The notes: a model not told the origin generated them from the letters alone. A stretch of DNA of 64,000 nucleotides from Cloacibacterium caeni (GCF_907163105.1 NZ_OU015321.1:2612501-2676500), one strand, 5' to 3'. Shown: positions 37,161 to 46,443, counted from the stretch's first letter. Translations and numbers: made by a program.

Positions 37161-37730
37161 ATGAAAATAATTAAAAGAGCTTCATTTCTCCTTTTACTTT
37201 CCCTTTTCAGCTTTAATTTGACCTTTGCACAGCAAAAAGTAGATACTGTTTTTGTAGGTAAGGCTACTTCTAGAAAAATAAAGCAAAGCATTGATAAAAA
37301 AGCTTTGGTTTATATTATTGTAAGACATGGAGAGAAAGAAAATAATGGCAAAAATCCTCATCTTTCTGAAGCAGGAAAAGAAAGGGCAAAACATTTAGCT
37401 CAACTATTCAAAAAAGTAAAAATTCAGAATGCTTTTAGTACCGATTTTTTCAGAACTCGAGAAACATTAGAACCTTTGATTTTAGAGAAAAAATTAGATT
37501 TGAAGATTTACAATCCAAAAGAAATTCCTGAATTTGTGAAAAAGGATTTGACTAAAAATACTGGAGTCAATATTATTTCTGGACATTCTAACACCAACCC
37601 AGTTTTGCTCAATGAATTAATTCAGCAAACTTTGTTCAAAGATATTCCAGACGAAAAATTTAATGACATTTACATTGTCAATTTTTTTGAAAATGATAAA
37701 AAATTGAAAGTTTATCATTTATTATACTAA
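37161..37730 (+). CDS. exported histidine phosphatase family protein
   Basis: A 189-aa protein with signal peptide (cleaved near TFAQ). The catalytic VRHGEK motif, the LSEAGKERAKHLAQ stretch and the second histidine in IISGHSNTNP define the phosphoglycerate-mutase-like phosphatase fold (SixA-type size). It is probably periplasmic. The substrate is unknown. The -7 box TAGATTTG is at 37136-37143. Confidence 0.85.
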   Translation: MKIIKRASFLLLLSLFSFNLTFAQQKVDTVFVGKATSRKIKQSIDKKALVYIIVRHGEKENNGKNPHLSEAGKERAKHLAQLFKKVKIQNAFSTDFFRTRETLEPLILEKKLDLKIYNPKEIPEFVKKDLTKNTGVNIISGHSNTNPVLLNELIQQTLFKDIPDEKFNDIYIVNFFENDKKLKVYHLLY

Positions 37731-37758
37731 AAAAACTGCCTCAAAAAGGGCAGTTTTT
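37731..37758. terminator. bidirectional terminator
   Basis: AAAAACTGCC / GGCAGTTTTT with an 8-base loop, between two converging genes. Confidence 0.85.
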
Positions 37759-37761
37759 ATT

Positions 37762-38274
37762 TTAATTATTTGCTACGGTATCTTTATTCTTTTTAGATAA
37801 TTCTGCGATTCTTGAGATGTCATCCAAAGAAAGTTTTCCTAAAACTTTTACATAGACCAGCTCTTTGTCATCTCTGACGGTAATCAGTAAATCCTTAATC
37901 ATAGTGTCTGAATCTGTAATTGCAGACATAATTTTAATTTTAGAATCCTTACTGTTTACGCTCATCAGTTCTTGTAAATTGCTACCAAAAGATTGTCTAG
38001 AAAACTGAGCAACCATTTTATCAGAAGCATTTTGTACGGTGTAAACTTTTACTTTTCTGATTTTTTTGATAAGGCGAATTACCTCTTCTGATTCACCGTC
38101 TTCTCTTAATGCTTTTTTGATGTAAGGTTTTATGATAAACATCGGAACATTTATTTTGGTAACGGTTGCGTTTCCTTTTGTTTCTTCGTTGTAGAGAGAC
38201 TTTTCACTTACAATGCAAGATTGCAGAGAGACCAAAATGGTAAAAATTGCTATAAGTTTTAGAAATGATTTCAT
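37762..38274 (-). CDS. DUF4252 lipoprotein
   Basis: A 170-aa protein with lipobox SLQSC. The C-terminal pattern LVYVKVLGKLSLDDISRIAEL is typical of DUF4252. It is the fourth gene of a sigma / anti-sigma / DUF4252 / DUF4252 cluster, and is separated from the previous gene by 80 bp. The biochemical function is unknown; it is a likely envelope target or sensor of the regulon. Confidence 0.8.
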   Translation of the reverse strand: MKSFLKLIAIFTILVSLQSCIVSEKSLYNEETKGNATVTKINVPMFIIKPYIKKALREDGESEEVIRLIKKIRKVKVYTVQNASDKMVAQFSRQSFGSNLQELMSVNSKDSKIKIMSAITDSDTMIKDLLITVRDDKELVYVKVLGKLSLDDISRIAELSKKNKDTVANN

Positions 38275-38354
38275 AGGTGTTAATTTTAGTTGACAATGGT
38301 TGAAAGAAAATCGCCATTTTCTAAAACTCTATTTTACAATGGCGATTTCAGCGT

Positions 38355-38921
38355 TTATTTTTTTTGTTTTTCTGGTGTTTTAGGTGCTTTGTCTTCTTTT
38401 TGAACGTCATTAATCAAGTTAGAAACGTCGTCCATAGAGATTTGTCCGTCTAACATCATCAAGATGTTTTCATCATCAGAAGAAATGGTTAATAGCATGT
38501 TATTCAGTAAATTAGAACTTGTATCTGCTGCTAAAAACTTGATTTTATTGTCTTTACTGTTTAGTGTCATGAGTTCATCATATTTCAGATTTTTTACAGC
38601 AGCTAGAATTTCATTTTTTACTTTACTAGCTTCATTGATGGCAGCTAATTGAGCAGCAGTAGGATTTTCGGCTTTTTCAGGTTTTTCCATGATGAGGATT
38701 TTTAAACCATTCATTTTACTGATGAGCGGTTTAATTTTGTCCATATCTGAGTCATCAATATTAATGTTATTGAGCAATCTAAACATAGGTTTAGCAATCT
38801 TAATAGAAGTTACGCCTTCTGCTTCTTGATATTTTTCAAAAATAGCATCTAATTTTTCAGTTTGAGCCAAAGCAAACACTGGCAAAAACAGGAGGAATAG
38901 GAATGTGATAATATTTTTCAT
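38355..38921 (-). CDS. DUF4252 exported protein
   Basis: A 188-aa paralogue of the neighbouring DUF4252 lipoprotein, with a signal peptide (cleaved near ALAQ) instead of a lipobox. It shares the features LMTLNSKDNKIKFLAADT and ILMMLDGQISMDDVSNLI. The C-terminal tail is charged (EDKAPKTPEKQKK). It starts 12 bp after the anti-sigma-like gene and is clearly in the same operon. Confidence 0.82.
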   Translation of the reverse strand: MKNIITFLFLLFLPVFALAQTEKLDAIFEKYQEAEGVTSIKIAKPMFRLLNNINIDDSDMDKIKPLISKMNGLKILIMEKPEKAENPTAAQLAAINEASKVKNEILAAVKNLKYDELMTLNSKDNKIKFLAADTSSNLLNNMLLTISSDDENILMMLDGQISMDDVSNLINDVQKEDKAPKTPEKQKK

Positions 38922-38933
38922 TGTATTAATTTT

Positions 38934-39572
38934 TTAAAAGTTAATGGATAAATTTTTGATAGGCTCTGCCTGGTTTATAGTTTTGGTAACGTTACTCGCG
39001 AAAAGTTGAAATGCTTCCTTAGTAATGTCGATGGCTTCTTCTTCGTTATAGATTTTTTTACCATTGACGATTACATAATCAGCGCTGTATTCTTCTGCTG
39101 GATTTTCTAGAATTTCAGTAGAATTTTCTACAGTTTTACTTGGTTGAGAAGCAATATTTTGATGTTCATTTTTGAACTCGTGATTTATTTTTTCAGTTGG
39201 TTTTACATTGTTTTCAGCAACTTTGATGGTGTTTAAATTAGTGTTAATATTTTGATTTTCAGTTGTTTTTATGACGTTGGTTTGTGCTGGTTTTTGTGAA
39301 GGATTACTGTTATTAGAAACAATAGGTTTCAAGGTTGGTTCTGTAATGTCTGGGTTAAAGAACATCATCATGCCAAACATCGTAACCAAACTTGCTGCCA
39401 TCCAATACCATTTTTGACTGCCACCACCAAATCCTTTTTTCAAAGGAATTACTTTAGTTTCCTCTGGTTTTTCTTCGGTTTTTTTCAAGAAATCTTCGAA
39501 ATTCCAATCCATTTTTTCTTCCTTCAGTTCTTGGAAGATGTTTTGGTATTCTTTATCTATATTTGGGTTCAT
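38934..39572 (-). CDS. putative anti-sigma factor, single membrane span
   Basis: A 212-aa protein. The cytoplasmic N-terminus (about 55 residues, MDWNFEDFLKKTE) is followed by one membrane helix (WYWMAASLVTMFGMMMFF) and a periplasmic asparagine/threonine-rich part. The C-terminal block DYVIVNGKKIYNEEEAIDI is more ordered. Its position directly after an ECF sigma gene is the main support for the anti-sigma role; there is no zinc (ZAS) motif. Confidence 0.65.
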   Translation of the reverse strand: MNPNIDKEYQNIFQELKEEKMDWNFEDFLKKTEEKPEETKVIPLKKGFGGGSQKWYWMAASLVTMFGMMMFFNPDITEPTLKPIVSNNSNPSQKPAQTNVIKTTENQNINTNLNTIKVAENNVKPTEKINHEFKNEHQNIASQPSKTVENSTEILENPAEEYSADYVIVNGKKIYNEEEAIDITKEAFQLFASNVTKTINQAEPIKNLSINF

Positions 39573-39583
39573 TGTTTCGGGTT

Positions 39584-40093
39584 TTAAATGTTTTGAATTT
39601 TTCTGTTTTCAAACGCTAACAGGTTGTTAATCTGTTCTTTTACTTTTTGTCTGGCTCTTATCAGATTCACTCTCACTGCATTTTCTTCTATTTCTAAAAT
39701 CTCCGAGATTTCCGAGACTTCATATTCTTCTACATCTTTCAGGTGAATGACCAATTTCTGTTTTTCGGGGAGCGCATTGATAAATTCTAAAATTTTCTCC
39801 TTCAAATTATTGGTTTCAATTTTGTAGAGTTCATTTCTATGCAATTGAAAATCTGCAAAATTTTGTTTCACCGTTTCGTGTTTCAGTTTATTAAGACACT
39901 CGTTTTTCACACATTTTAGTACATAAGATTTTAAATTGAGATGTACCAATTCATCCTTTTTTTGCCAAAATTTTAGCATTAAATCCTGTACCAAATCTTC
40001 GGCTTCGTCACTACTCACCAAGAATCGCTTCGCAAAACGATACATCTCGTCTTTCAAAACAAATACTGTATTCTTAAATGTTTCTTGGTTCAT
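39584..40093 (-). CDS. ECF-type RNA polymerase sigma factor
   Basis: A 169-aa sigma-70-family regulator with region 2 (SSDEAEDLVQDLMLKFWQKK) and region 4 (LPEKQKLVIHLKDVEEYEVSEISEILEIEENAVRVNLIRAR). It is the first gene of the cluster with an anti-sigma-like protein and two DUF4252 proteins. It probably controls its own operon in response to an envelope cue. Confidence 0.9.
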   Translation of the reverse strand: MNQETFKNTVFVLKDEMYRFAKRFLVSSDEAEDLVQDLMLKFWQKKDELVHLNLKSYVLKCVKNECLNKLKHETVKQNFADFQLHRNELYKIETNNLKEKILEFINALPEKQKLVIHLKDVEEYEVSEISEILEIEENAVRVNLIRARQKVKEQINNLLAFENRKIQNI

Positions 40094-40174
40094 AGGTTAG
40101 TTTCTATAGGTAAGACAACGAAGGTCGTAAAAATATTACATCAGAATTGAAAATTTTTTATTTTCTTGATTTTT

Positions 40175-40212
40175 AGCCAAAAAAAGCCGCTTTCAGTTTT
40201 TTGAAAGCGGCT
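40175..40212 (-). terminator. terminator of the GlmU-like gene
   Basis: Stem AGCCGCTTTCA / TGAAAGCGGCT with T7 on the minus strand, about 110 bp beyond the stop. Confidence 0.8.
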
Positions 40213-40327
40213 AGTATTTTTAGTTAATTTTGTCATCCGTAAGAATCACATTTTAATGTCATAAATTTTTTGTTAAGATTCCTTCGGAATGACAAAAGCA
40301 ACGTAGAAATCTTTGCGTTTAAAAAGA

Positions 40328-41488
40328 CTAATAATTCTCATAAACCCATTTCAGAATCTCCTTATCTTCTTCTGTTAAAGTTATTTTTCTTCTTGCCATA
40401 GCTTTTTCGGCAACTTCGTAAGCGGTTTCTAATCTGAATTTTTCATCTCCTTTAAATCCGCCCCAAGAAAAATGTTCAATCAAATTTGGCGGAAATCCAC
40501 TTTTGAAAATATTAGCGCCAACTCCCACTACAGTTCCAGTATTAAATTGAGTGTTAATAGCGGTTTTAGAATGATCGCCCATAATTAATCCGCAAAATTG
40601 AAGTCCAGTTTTTACAAATTTCTTAGATGGATAATTCCAGAGTTTTACTTCTGCATAATTGTTTTTGAGGTTAGAAGAATTAGTGTCTGCTCCAAGATTG
40701 CACCATTCTCCGATTACAGAATTTCCCACAAAACCTTCGTGACCTTTATTGGTAAAACCAGTGATGACAATATTATTCACTTCTCCGCCAACTTTAGAAT
40801 GTGGACCAATTGTAGTAGCGCCATAAATTTTAGAACCCATATTAATTTTAGAGCCTTCACAAAGTGCCAAACTTCCTCTTACTACAGAACCTTCCATAAT
40901 TTCTGCATTTTTGCCAATGTAGATTTTCCCAGTTTTACAATTAAGCGTAGCAAACTCTATTTCGGCACCTTCTTCTATAAATAAGTCTTCTTTATTGCCT
41001 AAAAATCCGTTGGTTTCAGAAAGTGGAGCAGAAGTTCTTCCTTTGGTTACCAATTCAAAATCAAAATCAATGGCTTTATCATTTAAGGAAAATAAATCCG
41101 TAGCTTTTTTAAAGAAAATCAGTTCTTCGGTGATGTCTGTCATTTTCTCAATCTGCGAAAGCGAAAAATTTTCCATGTTTAATCTCGCCGCCAAAACTTC
41201 ATTTTCATAAGTCAAAGCTTCTCCCAGTTGCAAATTTTTAATCTGAGCCAAAACCCTTTCTGAAGGAAGAAAATTTGGAGTAATCAGTAAACTTTCTTTC
41301 TTTTCGTAAGATTTATATTTTTTTTGAAGATAATCTTCGGTGATGTAAGAAACTTCTGAAGAATCTAACAGTTTTTGCCAACGTTCAGAAAACGTAAGAA
41401 TTCCTGTTCTAAGTTCTGCGATAGGTTTGGTATAAGTAAGCGGAAGAAAATCTCCCCAAAATTGAGCATCAGAAAATATAAGTTGCAT
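40328..41488 (-). CDS. GlmU-like sugar nucleotidyltransferase family protein
   Basis: A 386-aa protein. The N-terminal half looks like a degenerate nucleotidyltransferase domain (FSDAQFWGDFLPLTYTKPIAELRTG). Residues about 170-345 show hexapeptide repeats of a left-handed beta helix (IYIGKNAEIMEGSVVRG...KINMGSKIYGATTIGP). It is the Bacteroidetes GlmU-family paralogue commonly found beside L31, as here. The exact reaction is not known. Confidence 0.8.
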   Translation of the reverse strand: MQLIFSDAQFWGDFLPLTYTKPIAELRTGILTFSERWQKLLDSSEVSYITEDYLQKKYKSYEKKESLLITPNFLPSERVLAQIKNLQLGEALTYENEVLAARLNMENFSLSQIEKMTDITEELIFFKKATDLFSLNDKAIDFDFELVTKGRTSAPLSETNGFLGNKEDLFIEEGAEIEFATLNCKTGKIYIGKNAEIMEGSVVRGSLALCEGSKINMGSKIYGATTIGPHSKVGGEVNNIVITGFTNKGHEGFVGNSVIGEWCNLGADTNSSNLKNNYAEVKLWNYPSKKFVKTGLQFCGLIMGDHSKTAINTQFNTGTVVGVGANIFKSGFPPNLIEHFSWGGFKGDEKFRLETAYEVAEKAMARRKITLTEEDKEILKWVYENY

Positions 41489-41493
41489 TTTAA

Positions 41494-41655
41494 TTCAAGA
41501 TTTAAAATTTAAATTCAAAAATTTTAACGCAATGGCGCAAAACAATTTTTTAATAGTGTTTGTTTTTTAAGTCGCAAAGAATTTGTCTTTAGACAAATTT
41601 TCTTGGCGCCTTTAAAACGTTTCAATTTTTATTTTTTCTTGCGTCTTTGCGTTGA
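41494..41655. repeat. heptamer array and AACGCAA inverted repeats
   Basis: Units TCAAGAT, TTAAAAT, TTAAATT, CAAAAAT at the left, then AACGCAATGGCGCAA, which pairs imperfectly with TTGCGTCTTTGCGTT about 110 bp later. AT-rich in between. Probably relics of dispersed repeats; no gene is seen. Confidence 0.45.
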
Positions 41656-41670
41656 TTGTAAACAAATTTA

Positions 41671-41702
41671 CAAAAAAAGTCCTTCAAAATTTTTGAAGGA
41701 CT
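41671..41702 (-). terminator. rpmE2 terminator
   Basis: Palindrome AGTCCTTCAAAA / TTTTGAAGGACT with a T run on the minus strand, just after the L31 stop. Confidence 0.8.
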
Positions 41703-41728
41703 GATTTATTATGAAAAAATCGGCTAAA

Positions 41729-41980
41729 TTACTTAGCGAATTTTTTGTATTTGTTCATGAATTTGTCTACTCTACCTGCAGTATCTACTAATTTTACTTT
41801 ACCAGTGTAGAATGGGTGAGAAGTAGAAGAGATTTCCATTTTGATTAATGGATATTCTGTACCTTCGTAAACAATAGTATCTTTAGTTTCAGCTGTAGAT
41901 TTGCAAAGAAACACTTCGTCATTACTCATGTCTTTGAACACAACTAATCTATAATTTTCTGGGTGAATTCCTGATTTCAT
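41729..41980 (-). CDS. rpmE2: 50S ribosomal protein L31 type B
   Basis: An 83-aa ribosomal protein of the type that lacks the zinc-binding cysteines ([42 protein letters not shown]). Type B is the normal single L31 in this group, so no zinc-starvation role is implied. Neighbour of the GlmU-like gene. Confidence 0.96.
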   Translation of the reverse strand: MKSGIHPENYRLVVFKDMSNDEVFLCKSTAETKDTIVYEGTEYPLIKMEISSTSHPFYTGKVKLVDTAGRVDKFMNKYKKFAK

Positions 41981-42189
41981 ATCTTTATTGTCTTTTTAAA
42001 TTTTAGTTGATAATAATTGCGTGTAATGGCACTGCTTTTATTATTCTTAATTTTAGACTGCAAAAATAAAAATATTTTTTGAATTGACAAATAGCGTTTT
42101 AAGTTTTTGTGAAAGAAATTTTACAGTTTTTGCGTTTTTAGAAACAGTTCAGCTTTTTTCATTAACTTTACGCTTATTTTTAAACTTCC

Positions 42190-43590
42190 ATGAAGACAAA
42201 ATATTTTCTTTTTTTCGGGTTTTGGTTGGCTCTTTTTGTTATTTCTTGTAACAGAGACGAAATAGAATTTGATACACCAAGCAAAAAACTCAGATTTTCG
42301 GTAGACACTTTGGTTCTAGACACTGTTTACAATCAGGTGAGAAGCGAAACTTATGCTGTAAAAATTTACAACGACGAAAATAAAGATATTTCCATTCCAA
42401 AGATTTATCTGGAATCAGGAAATTCTTCACTTTACAGAATTAATGTAGATGGAAAAGCTGGAACTGAATTTACCAATGTTCCCCTTCGTAAAAAAGACAG
42501 CCTTTATATTTTTGTAGAAATTGCTCCTACTGCAAATGCTCCAGAAGCGATTGCGGAAGAAAGAATTCAGATAGAATCGCCAGTTGCGAATCAACATGTG
42601 ACCTTGTTGTCAGTAGTTCAAGATGTAGAATTTTATATTTCTACCGAAAACAGTCCGAAAATTTTAACAGACAATACTTCTTGGAACAATACAAAAGCTA
42701 AAATTATTTATGGCGACTTGAAATTAGCTGATGGAAAATCACTGACTATTTCTGAGGGAACAAAAGTGTATTTTCATAAAAATGCCAATTTGAAAATCGG
42801 GAAAAATGCTCAATTGATTGCCAATGGAGATTTAGGAAAAGAAGTAATTTTCCGCGGAGATAGAAATGATGCGAGATATGACACGCTTCCTCTTAACTGG
42901 GGCGGAATTCAGTTAGAACAAGGTGCAATTGCCAATTTAAAATATGCTAAAATTTTTGGTGGAACAACTGGTTTAGAACTCAATCACGCTTCTGCTACGC
43001 TTAAAAATACGATTGTTCACACTTTTCAAGATTTTGGAATTTTAGGAATTAATGCAACTGTAAATGCAGAAAATTTGGTGGTCAACAATTGTGGTCAAGC
43101 GAATTTAGGAATTTTTAAAGGCGGAAATTATACATTTTTACATGCTACTTTTGCCAATTATTGGAACTTAAACAGCACTTTGCCGAGTTTTGGAATCTAT
43201 GCAACTAACGAATATAACAATGGAACTTCTATAGAACAAGGCGCTTTAACATTGAATCTTCAAAATTCTATTGTTTACACCGAAAGAAATAACGCGATAC
43301 AGTTCAAGCCAACTTCTGGACAAACATTTAATTATTTCATCGAGAATTGTTTGGTAAAATTTGATGCTGCAAACGCAGGTTTTACTTGGGACGGAAATAC
43401 TAAAATTGTGAATTCTATCAAAAACGAAGACCCAAAATTTGAGAATTATTTCACCCAAAAAATGAATTTGAGAGTGAAAGCAACTTCTCCCGCAAAAACC
43501 AAAGGAAAAGTTTCCACAGCAGCTTTGGTTCCTCTAGATATTGTAAAAGTGAACAGAACTACCAATCCTACCATTGGAGCGTATCAGTAA
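42190..43590 (+). CDS. surface lipoprotein with parallel beta-helix
   Basis: A 466-aa protein with lipobox FVISC. The N-terminal about 140 residues (LRFSVDTLVLDTVYNQVRSETYAV) form a beta-sandwich-like region. A right-handed beta helix follows (repeats such as INATVNAENLVVNNCGQANLGIF). The C-terminus ends in PTIGAYQ, a usual end for this Bacteroidetes family. The function is unknown. Confidence 0.75.
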   Translation: MKTKYFLFFGFWLALFVISCNRDEIEFDTPSKKLRFSVDTLVLDTVYNQVRSETYAVKIYNDENKDISIPKIYLESGNSSLYRINVDGKAGTEFTNVPLRKKDSLYIFVEIAPTANAPEAIAEERIQIESPVANQHVTLLSVVQDVEFYISTENSPKILTDNTSWNNTKAKIIYGDLKLADGKSLTISEGTKVYFHKNANLKIGKNAQLIANGDLGKEVIFRGDRNDARYDTLPLNWGGIQLEQGAIANLKYAKIFGGTTGLELNHASATLKNTIVHTFQDFGILGINATVNAENLVVNNCGQANLGIFKGGNYTFLHATFANYWNLNSTLPSFGIYATNEYNNGTSIEQGALTLNLQNSIVYTERNNAIQFKPTSGQTFNYFIENCLVKFDAANAGFTWDGNTKIVNSIKNEDPKFENYFTQKMNLRVKATSPAKTKGKVSTAALVPLDIVKVNRTTNPTIGAYQ

Positions 43591-43593
43591 AAA

Positions 43594-43660
43594 GTTTCGA
43601 GTTGTGGGTTTCGAGATACGAGATTATCTCGCAACACGCAACACGTACCTCGTAACAAAG
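43594..43660. repeat. inverted heptamer arrays before the mazG-like gene
   Basis: Units GTTTCGA, GTTGTGG, GTTTCGA, GATACGA, then GATTATCTC, then GCAACAC, GCAACAC, GTACCTC, GTAACAA. The left units on the opposite strand (TCGTATC, TCGAAAC) and the right units (TCGCAAC, TCGTAAC) share one degenerate consensus. The whole can fold as a hairpin. Confidence 0.7.
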
Positions 43661-43665
43661 AAATT

Positions 43666-43992
43666 ATGGAAATAAAAATTCTACAAAATCAAGTTGATGA
43701 ATGGATAAAAACCATTGGTGTTCGTTATTTTAATGAATTAACAAATATGGCAATGTTAACCGAAGAAGTAGGAGAAGTTGCCAGAATTATAGCCAGAAGA
43801 TATGGCGAACAAAGCGAAAAAGAATCTGATAAATCTAAAGATTTAGGCGAGGAATTAGCAGATGTACTTTTTGTAACTTTGTGCTTGGCAAACCAAACTG
43901 GCGTAGATTTACAAGTCGCTTTTGATAAAAAGATGAAAGTAAAAACCGAAAGAGATTTTGACCGTCATCAAAATAATGAAAAACTGAAATAA
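43666..43992 (+). CDS. MazG-like nucleotide pyrophosphohydrolase
   Basis: A 108-aa all-alpha NTP pyrophosphatase. The metal-binding acidic residues are in LTEEVGEVARIIARR and LGEELADVLFVTLC. Such proteins sanitise nucleotide pools. Its stop overlaps the start of the PspC gene (TAATG), so the two are translationally coupled. Confidence 0.88.
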   Translation: MEIKILQNQVDEWIKTIGVRYFNELTNMAMLTEEVGEVARIIARRYGEQSEKESDKSKDLGEELADVLFVTLCLANQTGVDLQVAFDKKMKVKTERDFDRHQNNEKLK

Positions 43993-44228
43993 TGAGAGAA
44001 CCCAAAATTATTACTGATTTAAGACACAAAGTAGAACATGAATGGTTCGGAACGCTCACCAGATTTGGCAGTAGACTGGGGATTCCTGTTTCTAAACTGC
44101 GTGTATTTTTCATTTATTCCACTTTTGCTACCGCTGGTTTTTTCTTCTTGGTTTATCTCATGATGGCATTTACGCTTTGGGTAAAAGATATTTTCGTCAC
44201 CAGAAGACCTAATGTTTTTGACCTGTAA
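43992..44228 (+). CDS. PspC-domain membrane protein
   Basis: A 78-aa protein with one PspC domain (WFGTLTRFGSRLGIPVSKLRVFF, then one to two membrane helices). PspC proteins belong to envelope stress responses, but no PspA is nearby. It is coupled to the MazG-like gene. Confidence 0.82.
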   Translation: MREPKIITDLRHKVEHEWFGTLTRFGSRLGIPVSKLRVFFIYSTFATAGFFFLVYLMMAFTLWVKDIFVTRRPNVFDL

Positions 44229-44246
44229 ATAATAGTTTTCATTAAA

Positions 44247-44298
44247 GTCAAAAATCGTAAATCAAAAATCGTAAATCAAAAATTGTAAATCGTAAATA
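44247..44298 (+). repeat. 14-bp (two-heptamer) tandem repeat before the GNAT gene
   Basis: AAAAATCGTAAATC occurs twice exactly and once with a single change, then GTAAAT again. Each 14-mer is two heptamers, AAAAATC and GTAAATC. It ends just before the ATG of the acetyltransferase gene. Confidence 0.75.
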
Positions 44299-44301
44299 AA
44301 A

Positions 44302-44808
44302 ATGGTTTGGTTCGAAGAATTACAAAACCGTAAGAAAATTTCTAAAATTTTCTACCGCTACGAAAAGACTTTTCCCGAAGAAGAAAGACGAAGCAAAGAC
44401 CAATTTCTAGATTTGGCCGAAAATCCAGACGCCTTTGTTTATTCCATTAATCACGAAGATGAAAATATAGGATATTGTGTAATTTGGGAGCTTCAAGAAT
44501 TTTATTTTTTAGAGCATTTTGAAGTTTTTGAAGAATTCCGAAATCAAAAATTTGGCGAAAAAATTCTGGAAAGTTTACAGGAAAAATTCGAAAAACTGAT
44601 TTTAGAAACTGAGCCCGATTCACTTTCAGAAATTGCAGAAAGAAGATTGCGTTTTTACGAAAGAAATGGTTTTAGCGTCATAGAAAAAAATTACCTTCAA
44701 CCAAGTTATGGCGAAGGTAAATATGCTGTTAATTTATTTTTAATGGCTAATTTCCAGCCTGAAAATTTAGATGTTTTGGTGAATGAAATTTATGAAGTAG
44801 TTTATTAA
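44302..44808 (+). CDS. GNAT-family N-acetyltransferase
   Basis: A 168-aa protein with the acetyl-CoA binding stretch EEFRNQKFGEKILESL and the following RRLRFYERNGFSVIEKNY, usual for GNAT enzymes. The substrate is unknown. It is the last of the mazG-pspC-GNAT run. Confidence 0.82.
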   Translation: MVWFEELQNRKKISKIFYRYEKTFPEEERRSKDQFLDLAENPDAFVYSINHEDENIGYCVIWELQEFYFLEHFEVFEEFRNQKFGEKILESLQEKFEKLILETEPDSLSEIAERRLRFYERNGFSVIEKNYLQPSYGEGKYAVNLFLMANFQPENLDVLVNEIYEVVY

Positions 44809-44814
44809 CACCCC

Positions 44815-44853
44815 GTCAAAATCAAAGATTTTGACACCCCTCTAAAAGAGGGG
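44815..44853. terminator. tandem palindromes after the GNAT gene
   Basis: GTCAAAATC AAA GATTTTGAC followed by CCCCTCT AAA AGAGGGG. Both are short hairpins between converging genes. The second is a common Bacteroidetes extragenic repeat as I remember it. Confidence 0.55.
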
Positions 44854-44909
44854 AACCAATAGAGAAAGTTTTTTTCAACCTTTGCATCAACCTTTACCTC
44901 AATCTCTAC

Positions 44910-45641
44910 CTAATCCACTTCATATTCTAATTTAATTGTAATACTCGCTTCTTTTTCTTTTGATTGAGTATTATAAGTTCCGCCATAAGAAAAATCTTCG
45001 TTTGAATTTGGCGCGGTAATTTGGATCACACCCATTGTTGCTTTTTTAAGATTTCCTAAATCTGAACCTGCATTTTCTGCAATTTTTTCGGCACGTTCTT
45101 TAGCGTCTTTTGTAGCATTAGCAATCATTTCTTGTTTTACTTCCGCCAATTTGGTGTAAAAATAATTAGGTCTGGAAGAAGTGAATTCTATTCCAAGATT
45201 GATAATTTCGGTGATATTTCTAGACAAATTTTCAATTTTTGCCACATCTTTACTTTCTAATGAAACCGATTGAGTTAATTGGTAACCTGCAAAAGTTTGG
45301 TGACTACTTCCATTAGCGTCTGAAACATAATTATATTGCTTCTGAATATCTACCGCCGAAAAAACGATTTCGTTTTTAGGAATTCCTTTAGAAATCAAAT
45401 AGTTTTCGATGATTTTTCGGTCGTTTGAAAGTGCATCATAAGCTTGTTTCAGTTCAAAGCTATTTCTGGAGAAGTTTCCGCTCCAAGTGATGAGGTCTGA
45501 AGTAAATTTTTTGGTTCCGAGACCGGTAACAGAGATGGTGTTTTCTGATTTGTTTCGGTTTTTGATGGCGCTTCCTAATAAGCCAAGCCCAATGATGAAG
45601 CCCAAAGAAGCAACAGCAATGGCGATAATGTTTTTGTTCAT
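44910..45641 (-). CDS. SIMPL domain (DUF541) protein
   Basis: A 243-aa protein. It has an N-terminal membrane anchor (AIAVASLGFIIGLGLLGSAI), then ISVTGLGTKKFTSDLITWSG and the conserved C-terminal KATMGVIQITAPNSN. SIMPL proteins are envelope proteins of unclear function. Monocistronic. Confidence 0.85.
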   Translation of the reverse strand: MNKNIIAIAVASLGFIIGLGLLGSAIKNRNKSENTISVTGLGTKKFTSDLITWSGNFSRNSFELKQAYDALSNDRKIIENYLISKGIPKNEIVFSAVDIQKQYNYVSDANGSSHQTFAGYQLTQSVSLESKDVAKIENLSRNITEIINLGIEFTSSRPNYFYTKLAEVKQEMIANATKDAKERAEKIAENAGSDLGNLKKATMGVIQITAPNSNEDFSYGGTYNTQSKEKEASITIKLEYEVD

Positions 45642-45714
45642 AAAATTGTGATTTTAGGTGGTGATTTGATAACTTTAAATTTACGAAAAATTATACATCA
45701 AATTCAATTCCATA

Positions 45715-46443
45715 CTATTTTAACTTTCTAAAATCATTGATTTTTATTTCTGCTTGTTTTCTGAACTGAGCAATGTCGCTTCCTTTGAGATAACCATATT
45801 TATAAGCGTTTTTTAAATCTAACCCACTCATTACATGAAAGATGAACGAGGAAATTTCACTTTTTTTAAGTCCTAAATCTGTAAAATAATCTTCGCCAAG
45901 AATTTCTAGAAAATCTTCGGCTAAATCTATTTGATCTGCTTTACTAGAAACTTTACCTACAGAAAAACCTTCACCTTTAGGTTGTACAAATTCGCCTGCT
46001 TTTGGTTTTAGTATTAGAGGATCAGATTTTTGAGTGATGTATTTTGCAATTTCTTTATTGAGTTTTACTTTTCTCACAGATTCTACTCTTCTTGCATCTT
46101 CTTTTAGATCGCCTGTGAGTTTGGTTTTAATTTCTACTTCTTCTATTTCTACTACGGATTTTATCAACGTAATTTTTATAGAATTTTTAAAATCTTCGGG
46201 TTTTACGGAATAGGTAATTCTATCAAATTTTTGTTTTACGAATCGCAGTGCATCATTATTTTTTGCAGAAATCATAAAATTTCCATCGCTGTCTGAATAT
46301 GTTTTCTCGTCTGTTCTGGTGTTGAGGATCAAAACTCCCGATAATTCTATGTTTTGTTCGGAAGAAATTTTTCCAAAAATGTATTCTTGAGCATGAAAAG
46401 AATGGGAGATAATGAATAAAAATAAGAGTAGAGTTTTCTTCAT
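45715..46443 (-). CDS. exported carboxypeptidase-like regulatory domain protein
   Basis: A 242-aa protein with a signal peptide (cleaved near FHAQ). Residues about 20-100 are a CarboxypepD_reg-like beta sandwich (YIFGKISSEQNIELSGVLILNTRTDEKTYSDSDGNF). The remaining part is charged and helical. The function is unknown; similar proteins are frequent in Bacteroidetes envelopes. Confidence 0.75.
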   Translation of the reverse strand: MKKTLLLFLFIISHSFHAQEYIFGKISSEQNIELSGVLILNTRTDEKTYSDSDGNFMISAKNNDALRFVKQKFDRITYSVKPEDFKNSIKITLIKSVVEIEEVEIKTKLTGDLKEDARRVESVRKVKLNKEIAKYITQKSDPLILKPKAGEFVQPKGEGFSVGKVSSKADQIDLAEDFLEILGEDYFTDLGLKKSEISSFIFHVMSGLDLKNAYKYGYLKGSDIAQFRKQAEIKINDFRKLK

